From assembly GCA_041398605.1 (NCBI GenBank), contig JAWKUK010000005.1, forward strand, positions 248,001-312,000: 64,000 bases of DNA, given 5' to 3'. The position numbers were made by a program, and so were the translations under genes. Positions 52,918-60,308 of this stretch are shown here, piece by piece (position 1 is the first letter of the stretch; each line of letters opens with the position of its first letter). A model generated the notes under the pieces. The model ran no database searches and had not been told where the DNA came from. It worked only from the letters and a program-made list of their open reading frames with translations. This DNA is from JAWKUK01 sp041398605. GTDB taxonomy: Bacteria; Planctomycetota; UBA1135; GCA-002686595.

Positions 52918-54518
52918 ATCGTGATGGCCGCGCGCGCTACGTTGACGTCGTGGTGCCCGCGACCGATCTCGATGCCGCGAACGAGCAGCTGTTCGTGCTG
53001 CACGAGATCGTCGAAGAGCAGCGGCGAGAGATCGAGAAGGCGAAAGCTGATCGCGAAAGACTGCTCGCCGAACTGCAGCTCCTTCGCCGCGGCCTCTTCG
53101 GGCGCAAGCGCGAATCGTTCGACCCGAATCAGCTTCGGTTCTTCGATGAGACACCGGTCGCTGAGGTGGAGTACGAGGAGATCGTGCTTCCTGAGCGCAA
53201 GGTGAAGCGCAAGAAGCCTGGCCACGGTCGTGCGCCGTTCCCGGAACACTTGCCCCGGGAGACGATCCAGCTCGACGTGCCTGAAGCCGAGCGCTGCTGC
53301 GCCGAGTGCGGCGAGGGCATGAAGCCCATCGGCGAGGACGTCACCGAGCGCGCCCACATCGTCCCCGCGAAGCTAGTCGTCAAGCGCTACGTCCGCGCCA
53401 AGTACGCGTGCCCCAAGGGACACGGCGTGAAGACGGCTCCGATGCCCGAGGGCGTTGTGGACGGGGGCAAGTACGAAGCCTCTGTGTACGGGCACGTCGT
53501 CGCCTCGAAGTACGCGGATCATCTGCCGCTGAATCGGCTCGAGGGCATCTTCAAGCGCTATGGCGCGCCGATCTCCAAGCAGACGATGTGGGACCTCCTG
53601 GTTCGCGTCGACGAGCTCGTGGCCAAGCCGGTGTTGGAGCAGATGCGCGCGGAGCTCCTCCTGGAGCCAGTGCTGCACGCCGACGAATCGCCGGTGACCC
53701 TTCGAACCGAAGGCGAGAAGGCAACCCGCACGGGATACGTCTGGCTCTGGCGTAACACGCGGATCCGCGAAGTGCCGAAGGTGCTGGTCGACTTCCGACC
53801 AAGTCGCTCTCGGGACGGCCCAATCGCCTTCCTCGGAAGCTGGAGCGGCGCTCTGATCACAGATGGCTACTCCGGGTACGACGCCGTGGAGAGGCGGAAC
53901 GGCCTGCGCCGAGCAGGTTGCTGGGCGCACGCGCGCCGCAAGTTCAAGAATGCGTTCGACACCGGGTCGAAGACATCCCTGCGAGTGATCCGACCGATCC
54001 AGAGGCTCTTCTGGCTCGAGCGGGCGATCGCGTCCCGCGCCGAGCGCGACGGCCTCTCCGTTGACGAGCTACTCGTACTTCGGGAGCGGGTTCGTGCACG
54101 TCGATCGGCGCGGGTGATCGAGTGCATCTATCGCGTGGCCGCCGGCTTGGAAGCGCTGCGGTCGACGCTCCCGCAGAGCGAGCTGGGCAAGGCACTGAAG
54201 TACCTCGGGAATCAACGCGAGCCGCTCATGGCGTTCCTCCTGGACGCGAGGATCCCGATCCACAACAACGACGCGGAGCGAGACCTCCGTCACATCGTGA
54301 CGGGGCGCAAGAACTGGCTCGTCTTCGGCAGCGCGAAGGGCGGGGAAGTGGGCGCACGCCTGTTCTCGCTCGTGCTCAGCTGCAAGCAGAACGGCATCGA
54401 CCCCGAGGAGTACGTCACCGACGTGCTCGGCCGCATCTCGACGACGCTGCAGTCACAGATCGCGACGCTGACGCCTTGGGGATGGGCCGCCGCTCGCGCG
54501 GCCGAGACCGCCGGCTGA
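52914..54518 (+). CDS. tnpC: IS66 transposase TnpC
   Basis: About 534 residues from TTG 52914, which overlaps the tnpB stop; GTG at 52950 is an alternative. N-terminal leucine-zipper segment (LFVLHEIVEEQRREIEKAKA, then LLRRGLFGRKRESFDPNQL), and an IS66 zinc-binding domain (CCAECGEGMKPIGEDVTER). The catalytic DDE domain shows HADESPVTLR, TDGYSGYDAV and IHNNDAERDLRHIVTGRKN. The C-terminal IS66_C tail is complete. No frameshift seen, so the element may be active. Confidence 0.93.
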   Translation: MNRDGRARYVDVVVPATDLDAANEQLFVLHEIVEEQRREIEKAKADRERLLAELQLLRRGLFGRKRESFDPNQLRFFDETPVAEVEYEEIVLPERKVKRKKPGHGRAPFPEHLPRETIQLDVPEAERCCAECGEGMKPIGEDVTERAHIVPAKLVVKRYVRAKYACPKGHGVKTAPMPEGVVDGGKYEASVYGHVVASKYADHLPLNRLEGIFKRYGAPISKQTMWDLLVRVDELVAKPVLEQMRAELLLEPVLHADESPVTLRTEGEKATRTGYVWLWRNTRIREVPKVLVDFRPSRSRDGPIAFLGSWSGALITDGYSGYDAVERRNGLRRAGCWAHARRKFKNAFDTGSKTSLRVIRPIQRLFWLERAIASRAERDGLSVDELLVLRERVRARRSARVIECIYRVAAGLEALRSTLPQSELGKALKYLGNQREPLMAFLLDARIPIHNNDAERDLRHIVTGRKNWLVFGSAKGGEVGARLFSLVLSCKQNGIDPEEYVTDVLGRISTTLQSQIATLTPWGWAAARAAETAG

Positions 54519-54578
54519 CGGAACCGGGCTTGATAGGTGCGTCAAGGGGCTGTCGGCATGGCTCCACCGGACGCGTAC

Positions 54579-55294
54579 TCAGCAGCAACCTATCCGGAGT
54601 CGGCAATCTCGGCGCAGTGCCCGTCGGATTCGGAGAAGATCCCCCAAGCTCCTCTGCGACAATGCCAGGCGCAACCGCAATCGCGCTGCCTGAGCAATGC
54701 GGCTGCGATATCACTGACTGGCTGAGGGTCGAGTTGAGCAGTTGGAAGGCCGCTGGCGCGGCGACCCTCTTACAGGGGAGGGGTGGTCTCAAGGACTTCG
54801 GCAGCAACGCGCGCGCAGCCAACTATTACCATGAACAATTCGACTGTGGTGGTGGCGGGTGTCCGACCTCACCCATTTGCGAGTCGAATGTGAGTGTGTG
54901 TGGAGCTTGTATCAATCAATCAGAGATCGGCAACACGGCCTATGGCGCAGCATTCCAGGGCAGATTCGGCAGACTCGGCCTTAGCGAACAGACCGCGGTT
55001 GGAATGGGGCGATTGGCCAATATTGGTGGTGAAGGAGTTGATACCCTTCAAGGCGAGGCGGGTGTTCGTGCCGGGTACCGCTACGGTGACAACAGTGACT
55101 TGTGCGGAGCAGTACTTGCACTGCCCAACATCAGCCTCGGTGTGGCTGGCGGCTGCCCGGCCCATACAGCAGGCGTGCCCGGAGGTACTACCGGCGCTTC
55201 TAGACACCTTCAAGTTTCGCCCGCCGGAACTAACGATGACGGTTCGCGCTCACCACAGACGGTCTCAACTCCGCAGAGCGTTCCGGGTGGCTAG
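54579..55294 (+). CDS. Displaced RHS C-terminal tip, Cys-rich (no start codon of its own)
   Basis: An open frame of about 238 codons, identical in layout to the tip behind the RHS core of copy A but intact. It begins SSNLSGVGNLGAVPVGFGED just inside the IS66 end and ends at TAG 55294. Features: CGCDITDWLRVELSSWK, FDCGGGGCPTSPICESNVSV, CGACINQSEIGNTAYGAAFQG (several CxxC pairs), then EGVDTLQGEAGVRAGYRYGD. The layout with GN-YG-A and D-GEAG-RAGY recalls C-terminal domains of planctomycete RHS proteins and polymorphic toxin type 44-like tips, though I cannot confirm toxicity. No convincing start codon exists; TTG at 54530 within the IS would add 16 residues. It is either silent or expressed only after recombination. 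Confidence 0.6.
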
Positions 55295-55339
55295 GCCCGG
55301 GGAAACGCAATAAGTCAAAGCAATCGGGAATCACGAAAA

Positions 55340-56410
55340 ATGCGCCTCTTTTGGTTCGCCACCTCCGGGAGCGTTCTGCTGCTTCTGGTTTGGTATTCGG
55401 TTAGCATCGGCACGCATCGTGCTGCTCAACCAGCGGTACCTCCTCACCTCGATGACCGCCCCAGTGCCGATGGCAGGCCTCGCGGCACTACCCATGTCGT
55501 CGGCGCACAGGACCCGAATACCCGGTCGACTGCGGTTGCGGACCAACCAACGATACGGGCGAATATTGGCCGGAACTCCCAATTCGTCGTGACATTCGTG
55601 AATACGGGCACGCTTCGAGGAATTGTAGAGCTGGAGTGGACTATTAAGTCCACCACTGGTAAGATTTTGCGCCGCGGCGTACCCGTCGAAGGCTCACAGT
55701 CATTGGGACAGTACCCCGCGGCGCAATACTCCCTTGTTGTTGGCATGTCTGGGTCAGGCCAGGTGCTATACGATTCCGGGATCTTCGCGTCTAACGAGCG
55801 AGATACCCACTGGCTTGGGGTCGTTGACTGTGCATTGAAGAGTCGCAATATTCACTTTACCGTTAGCGGTCGCAATGGGACGCCAATTGAGGACATTGTT
55901 GTATTGGCGGCAGAAAATTACGATCCCGATGCATGGTTGCTTCGACCAGGCTTATTTGTGCATGCCCCCAATGGTCACGCGAAGGTCGCCATTGCTGCCA
56001 ACCATCCGGCATTGCTATCAGTGTCTGCGTCGGATTTTGCCCCAACAGACTTCGGTGTCCTAGATGATGGCGCTGTAGTCACATTAGAGCGAGCTCAGCC
56101 CTGCAGGGTAGACCTTCGCGATGTGGGGGAGCTTCCAGCGATAGACGATGAGTCCCTACGAGCGCTTTGCCTAGTGCGCCCCAATACACCGCCGCTGGTC
56201 AGTCTCGAGTTCGAGGATGGCATATTCGAATTTCGCCACCTTCCATGTGGTCATATCGTTCTAGAGATGTACGAGCTCGTATTGGATTCAGAACATATCG
56301 CTCGCGACCGACCGCGCCTGGGAACAGTTAGCATTGAGCGCCGGAGAGTCGGGACATTAGCCGCGAACCATGTTGTCGCGGAGCCGTATGCATGGCTCGC
56401 AGAGCGGTAG
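55340..56410 (+). CDS. Tip-linked secreted or membrane-anchored protein, unknown (356 aa)
   Basis: ATG at 55340, 45 bp after the tip's stop. An N-terminal hydrophobic segment, FWFATSGSVLLLLVWYSVS, gives a signal anchor or peptide. The rest is beta-rich: FVVTFVNTGTLRGIVELEW, SLVVGMSGSGQVLYDSGIF, GAVVTLERAQPCRVDLRDVG, FRHLPCGHIVLEMYELVL. The last part resembles a carboxypeptidase-like or Ig-like fold (LRDVGELPA ... LPCGHIVLE). No known immunity family recognised. It is duplicated together with the tip, so the two behave as one module. Confidence 0.62.
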   Translation: MRLFWFATSGSVLLLLVWYSVSIGTHRAAQPAVPPHLDDRPSADGRPRGTTHVVGAQDPNTRSTAVADQPTIRANIGRNSQFVVTFVNTGTLRGIVELEWTIKSTTGKILRRGVPVEGSQSLGQYPAAQYSLVVGMSGSGQVLYDSGIFASNERDTHWLGVVDCALKSRNIHFTVSGRNGTPIEDIVVLAAENYDPDAWLLRPGLFVHAPNGHAKVAIAANHPALLSVSASDFAPTDFGVLDDGAVVTLERAQPCRVDLRDVGELPAIDDESLRALCLVRPNTPPLVSLEFEDGIFEFRHLPCGHIVLEMYELVLDSEHIARDRPRLGTVSIERRRVGTLAANHVVAEPYAWLAER

Positions 56411-56690
56411 GCTTCGAACATTCCGAGGACTGAGGCGCTCATGTGGTAATCGTCCTGTGCGCCAAGGAAGCTGGCGCCTTCCAGTCAGATGAATGAGAGG
56501 CGGCGCAGATGTCGAGGGAATCCACTCCACGATGATCGATGGGCGGCCCGTGCAGTTGCGCGCGCTCCGCTCGCGGCGGCGCTCCTCGCTCGGCTGGCAA
56601 TGAACGCCCCCGACCCGCCCGCGTAAATGCGAGCGGGCCGGTCGGGGGCGAAAACAGCAAGTGGCGGCGCGAGCGCCGGCGAGCTCTCGG
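56411..56690. other. Non-coding segment downstream of the tip-linked ORF (copy B)
   Basis: No protein-like frame. It contains the 56605-56650 hairpin. It corresponds to part of 51735-52156 in copy A. Confidence 0.5.
56605..56650. terminator. Strong hairpin downstream of the tip-linked ORF
   Basis: CGCCCCCGACC (56605-56615) pairs exactly with GGTCGGGGGCG (56640-56650), and the inner CGCCCGC / GCGAGCG can partly extend the stem. The same place in copy A has a damaged 3' arm. Probably a terminator for the tip module. Confidence 0.5.
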
Positions 56691-56736
56691 CGTTTCCCTT
56701 CCCGCTTCGCTGTAGGGTGGAACGGGAAGGGAAACG
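56691..56736 (-). terminator. Terminator hairpin of a truncated minus-strand gene
   Basis: CGTTTCCCTTCCCG (56691-56704) is the exact complement of CGGGAAGGGAAACG (56723-56736). On the minus strand it begins directly after the TGA at 56737-56739 of the gene remnant. The copy A counterpart is degraded. Confidence 0.55.
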
Positions 56737-56837
56737 TCAGTCGGCGAGGCGGACGCCGTTGTCATCGCGCAGAACACGGCCCGCCTCGACGAGCCTGCGT
56801 AGTGCTTCGACAAGAGTCTGCATTCGCATCCTCGTTC
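56737..56837 (-). pseudogene. 3' end of a gene cut off by IS66 insertion
   Basis: The minus-strand frame reads MRMQTLVEALRRLVEAGRVL then RDDNGVRLAD and stops at TGA 56737. This looks like the last helix-strand of a winged-helix or similar domain (L--L---G-V-RD--G-RLAD). It is followed at once by its own terminator hairpin and preceded at 56838 by the IS66 end, so the rest of the gene has been lost. The same remnant occurs in copy A (52056-52156). The parent gene cannot be named. Confidence 0.45.
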
Positions 56838-57245
56838 GTACGCGTCCGGTGGAGCCATCTCGACGACCGACCGCGGATCGTCGACGCTGCGAGGATGACT
56901 AACGTCAAACCTCTGGGCCGACTCTCGATGGCGGAGGCCCGCGCCATTCTTCCCGAGCTGGAGGCCAGCGGCCTCAGCATCCAGGCCTTCGCTCGAGAGC
57001 GAGGCCTTCAGACCTGGGCGCTCTACAAGGTGGCGCGCGATGCGAGGACCGTAGCGAGGCCAAAGAGGTCCTCGCTGGCCGAGGTCCTGGTCGTGCCACC
57101 GCCTCAGCGTCACAGGGGTTCGGCCTCTTCAACGACCTTGGAAGTCACGCTGTCATCCGGGCTCGCCGTGCGCGTCCCCCGGGAGTTCGACGATGTGACC
57201 CTTCGACGGCTCCTTGGAGTGCTCCGCTCGTGCTGAGCTTCCCAC
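56838..57245 (+). mobile_element. Truncated IS66 left end (second copy)
   Basis: The left inverted repeat at 56838-56858 is identical to that at 52157-52177, with tnpA intact. The element is cut after the first few codons of tnpB, where sequence changes abruptly to an ATPase gene fragment. Confidence 0.9.
56895..57236 (+). CDS. tnpA: IS66 TnpA, second copy
   Basis: 113 residues, ATG at 56895. Same protein as 52214-52552 but with the undisturbed region LSMAEARAILPELEASGLS. tnpB and tnpC do not follow, so this copy cannot support transposition alone. Confidence 0.85.
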   Translation: MTNVKPLGRLSMAEARAILPELEASGLSIQAFARERGLQTWALYKVARDARTVARPKRSSLAEVLVVPPPQRHRGSASSTTLEVTLSSGLAVRVPREFDDVTLRRLLGVLRSC

Positions 57246-57724
57246 GGATGCCAGCAGTGGCGCGATTCTCCAGACGCGTTCTCATCGACCCGATGCAGTC
57301 GCACGAACGGGTCCAGGATCAGTAGACGTGGTCGGATGGAAGCGACCGTGTTCCAAAGACGCTCTCGGTCCGCGCTCTGATCCAGACGCACCGTCGCCGC
57401 AACGATGACGTGGATCGGGAGATCCTCGAGTCGCTCACCTCTCGCCGTAGCGATCCCTTCGAGCCTAGCGCGAACGATTCGCGTCGAGTCCTTCGCGGGA
57501 AAGAGCAGCACCGGGCCACCGTGCTCCACCCGATACCGACCGAGGCACGGTCGACCCGATGCGACTGCCACGGCGAGTTCGAGCGCCAAGAAGCTTTTGC
57601 AGCACTTCAGCTCACCGCCCACGATGCCCACCGCTGCCTCGCCCCACAACCGATCGACGAGCCAGCGCTCGTTCGACGATTCGGGTTCCAGTGCGTGCGC
57701 GAGTCGAACCGGCAGTAGATTCAT
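57246..57724 (-). pseudogene. RepA/AAA_25-type ATPase, N-terminal part, truncated by IS66
   Basis: ATG at 57724. VGIVGGELKCCKSFLALELA holds the Walker A region, with CKS where GKS is usual. VAVASGRPCLGRYRVEHGGPVLLF and the Walker B-like RPRLLILDPFVRLHRVDENASGE follow. These match KaiC/RepA-like ATPases of planctomycete mobile elements. After DENASG a one-base shift is needed to continue into the expected IAPLLA, and then the IS66 fragment begins at 57245. Its start overlaps the stop of the preceding ATPase remnant (ATGA), so the two belonged to one operon. Confidence 0.7.
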
Positions 57725-57900
57725 CGCGACCGCCTCCGCACGACGTCGCCTTCGCGACCCTTGGCGAGGCTCGTGAAGTGATCGAAGAAGAGGCGCTCGT
57801 CGATTCGAGCGACGTCACGCTCGACGGCGACGTCGAGCAGCTCGGCGCCCATGTTCATCATCGCGCGCAGGTTGCCATTGCAGGTGTTACGCGGCAGCCG
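57721..57900 (-). pseudogene. C-terminal remnant of an ExeA/TniB-like AAA ATPase
   Basis: Minus-strand residues CNGNLRAMMNMGAELLDVAV then ERDVARIDERLFFDHF match the sensor-2/C-terminal end of ExeA/TniB-type transposition ATPases (GNLR-L-N-A-ELL ... IDE--F). The upstream part is missing: before about 57900 the sequence is unrelated. The stop overlaps the AAA_25 start by ATGA. Confidence 0.6.
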
Positions 57901-58136
57901 GGACGGGGGTCCCGCCCCCTCATCGCAGCACACTGATCCAGGGTCAGCAAGGCGCGCGCCTGCCACATTCCCTGCACGAGCGTGCGTTACTGGCGTCCGA
58001 CGGGCCGCGCTAATCTGCAACGCAGCGGACCGGCATCGGGCCGATCCCGTCGACTTCCAACTCGAACAAAGAAGCGAGGACGACGTGCGTTCTTGTCTTG
58101 GCGGACGATCGCCCGCCGCCCTCGCCAGACAAAGCC

Positions 58137-58760
58137 GTGATCAACGTAGCCGCCACCGGTGTCGATGTCGAGGACCACGCCGATCCCTCTCGCCTCCCCG
58201 CGGTCGATGAGCTGCGACCCCACTGCTGTCCCCGCTGCGGTGCTGCCGCGCACCTCCCGAGCGGGATGCTAGGCATCGTCGGACACGGCACCTATGAGCG
58301 CCAGCTCCTCCCCGAGGCGCCCGGCGACCGGGGAACCATCTCGGTTCGTCGCTACCTCTGCCTGACCTGCAGGCGCACGATCTCCGTCCTGCCCGACCAA
58401 CTCCTGCCCTGGCGCTGGTACAGCGGCGCGACGATCCTGATCGTTCTCGTCAGGCTCCTGATCGACGGCCTCTCCGTCGCGTCGCTGCGCGAGGAGTTCG
58501 GGCCAGGAGGGCGCTTTCCGTACTGGAAGAGCCCTCGTCGTTGGGCTCATCAACTCTGTAAGCGCCTTTGGTCCTGGCACGCCGCGGCCCTCGGTGACGC
58601 CAAGAGGGTCGCTCCCGACGAGCTCCTGAGGCGCCTCCTCGCTCTCGGTCGAGCGCATGCCCGCAGCCCGAACGACGAGCTCGAGCGCGCCGCACGTGAC
58701 CTCGTCGGCGGCACGTCCCACTCCCGCTTCGAAGTGCGCCGAACAGCGCAGATCGCCTGA
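58137..58760 (+). CDS. DUF6431-type zinc-ribbon protein of a DDE mobile element
   Basis: About 207 residues from GTG 58137 (TTG 58098 possible). Paired zinc-ribbon motifs: HCCPRCGAA near the start and YLCLTCRRTISVLPDQLLP in the middle, with IVGHGTYERQLL between. A hydrophobic stretch follows (YSGATILIVLVRLLIDGLSV). This CPxCG ... HG-Y-R ... RRY-C--C-----VLP layout is that of DUF6431 proteins, which accompany DDE integrases in planctomycetes. It lies 125 bp upstream of the integrase gene on the same strand. Confidence 0.7.
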   Translation: MINVAATGVDVEDHADPSRLPAVDELRPHCCPRCGAAAHLPSGMLGIVGHGTYERQLLPEAPGDRGTISVRRYLCLTCRRTISVLPDQLLPWRWYSGATILIVLVRLLIDGLSVASLREEFGPGGRFPYWKSPRRWAHQLCKRLWSWHAAALGDAKRVAPDELLRRLLALGRAHARSPNDELERAARDLVGGTSHSRFEVRRTAQIA

Positions 58761-58885
58761 GGTCGACACTCACCGGCAGACCCCCCTCTCAGCGCGGTAT
58801 CTGAACCCACAGTTAAGGGCCCGACCACTCTGGACACGGGCCCACGGATTCCACGTCGCGGCACAAACGCCGCGCGGAGAGTCCC

Positions 58886-60133
58886 ATGACCAAATCAACC
58901 CCGAACGACGATCGCCGACGCGACGTCGCCCTCTTCCGACTCGCCGTCCTCGGCGATCTCGTTCACCAGCAGTTGCGACGCGGCGAGCTGCGCGCCGCGC
59001 TCGAAGCGAAGGCCCAGATCGAGTGGAGCGTGCCTCATAGACGCGACACGAAGATCGCTGCCAAGACGATCGAGTCCTGGCTCACGCGCTACCGACGCGG
59101 AGGCTTCGACAGCCTCTTCCCGCGCCTTCGCAGCGACCGGATGCGCTCACGTGCGATCCCCGCCGAACTCGCCAACTTGATCGTCGAGCTCAAGCGCGAA
59201 CGTCCCGGTCGGTCCGCCGCGCAGATCGTCACCACCCTCGTCGACCTCCGCCACATGCAGAGGAGCGACTTCAGTGTGTCCTCCGTCCAGCGACTGCTCG
59301 CCCGCGAAGGGCTCTCGGGGCCGCAGATGGAGCTCGAGGTTCCCGCCCGCCACCGCTTCACTGCCGCGGCGACGAACGAGCTCTGGCAAGTCGACGCGGT
59401 CCACGGACCGAAACTCTTCGACCCGAACGCGGGTCGACCGACAACGGTCAAAATCTTCGGCTTGATCGACGACCGGAGTCGCCTTGTCGCTGGTCTGCGG
59501 GGCTCGTTCCACGAGCGGCAGCAGGACTTCTTGCTCGTGCTGCACGAGGCCATCCGACGCAGAGGTGTCCCCCGCACGTTACTGCTCGACAACCACGGCA
59601 GCTTCACCGGTGCCGACGTCAAGGTCGTCTGCGCTCAGCTCGGCATCCGGCTCGTCCATGCTCGGCCGTACGACGGCGCGAGCAAGGGCAAGATTGAGCG
59701 CTTCTGGCGAACCCTGCGCAGCCATGTGCTGGACGAGCTCGACCTCGAAGCCGTTCAGACGCTCGACGACCTCAACCTGCGCGTCATGAACTGGGTCGAC
59801 GGGCGCTACAACCTCCAGCCGCATGGCGGCCTCGAGGGGCGGACGCCGCTCTCCGTGTTCGAGGAGGGCGCGGCCGATGTCCGATTCGTCTCGGACTTGG
59901 ATGAACTCGCCAAGCACTTTGTCGTACGCGTCGAGCGCTCGGTGCGGAACGACGCGACCTGCACGCTCGAGGGGCGGACGTTCGAAGTGCCGCAGCATCT
60001 GCGCCGAACCAAAGTGACGCTGTGCTACGCCGTGCTGCGCCCGGACAGCGTGTGGATCGTCGACGGCGGGACGATCGTGTCAGAGCTCGGTGCAACAAGA
60101 CCACCCGCGGCTCGGCCAAGCGAGACCACCTGA
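58886..60133 (+). CDS. DDE integrase/transposase (rve-type), C-terminus replaced by IS21 sequence
   Basis: 415 codons. N-terminal helix-turn-helix region (TIESWLTRYRRGGFDSLFPR), a linker, then the catalytic core with the D-D-E triad: LWQVDAVHGPKLFD, TLLLDNHGSFTGADV, and YDGASKGKIERFWRTLRSHV. A Mu-type C-terminal beta domain follows (RNDATCTLEGRTFEVP). From codon about 398 (60078 on) the frame runs into the IS21 left end, so the native C-terminus is lost and the last 18 residues are foreign. The core is intact but activity is doubtful. Confidence 0.85.
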   Translation: MTKSTPNDDRRRDVALFRLAVLGDLVHQQLRRGELRAALEAKAQIEWSVPHRRDTKIAAKTIESWLTRYRRGGFDSLFPRLRSDRMRSRAIPAELANLIVELKRERPGRSAAQIVTTLVDLRHMQRSDFSVSSVQRLLAREGLSGPQMELEVPARHRFTAAATNELWQVDAVHGPKLFDPNAGRPTTVKIFGLIDDRSRLVAGLRGSFHERQQDFLLVLHEAIRRRGVPRTLLLDNHGSFTGADVKVVCAQLGIRLVHARPYDGASKGKIERFWRTLRSHVLDELDLEAVQTLDDLNLRVMNWVDGRYNLQPHGGLEGRTPLSVFEEGAADVRFVSDLDELAKHFVVRVERSVRNDATCTLEGRTFEVPQHLRRTKVTLCYAVLRPDSVWIVDGGTIVSELGATRPPAARPSETT

Positions 60134-60308
60134 GCTGAGGTGGTCGTGTGAGGCCAGCTCGGGCAAACGGACCCACCCCGGTCCGCCCAAGCGAGACCAC
60201 CCCTGGACCGGCCAAGCGAGACCACTTCGGGTCTCAGGACGAGACAGCCACGGTCCGGCCGCGACGCCGTCGCTCCTGTCAAAGCACTTCCGCTTCGACG
60301 GGGCACGG

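Larger units (their letters stand above)
52157..54578 (+). mobile_element. Complete IS66-family insertion sequence
   Basis: 2,422 bp bounded by 21-bp terminal inverted repeats: 52157-52177 is the exact reverse complement of 54558-54578. It contains tnpA, tnpB and tnpC overlapping in the usual IS66 order. The 8 bp outside each end (CCTCGTTC on the left, TCAGCAGC on the right) do not match, so there is no target duplication. The right end directly abuts the displaced RHS tip. Confidence 0.93.
54578..57245 (+). repeat. Direct repeat copy B (displaced RHS tip, ORF, truncated IS66)
   Basis: Second copy of 49925-52561, starting at the IS66 right end and ending inside the first codons of tnpB, where it joins an unrelated ATPase gene fragment. 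Reading frames and hairpins are intact here. Less GC-rich than the flanking chromosome over 54,580-56,400. Confidence 0.92.

Noticed and set aside
49925..57245. Composite transposon formed by two IS66 copies flanking the tip module.
   Set aside because: The second IS66 copy is truncated after tnpA and both lie in the same orientation behind a tip copy, which fits a tandem duplication of tip plus IS better than a functional composite transposon.
57246..57724. Plasmid replication protein RepA, implying an integrated plasmid.
   Set aside because: The ATPase resembles AAA_25/RepA ATPases but sits with transposition genes (ExeA-like, DUF6431, DDE). No origin repeats or partition genes are visible.
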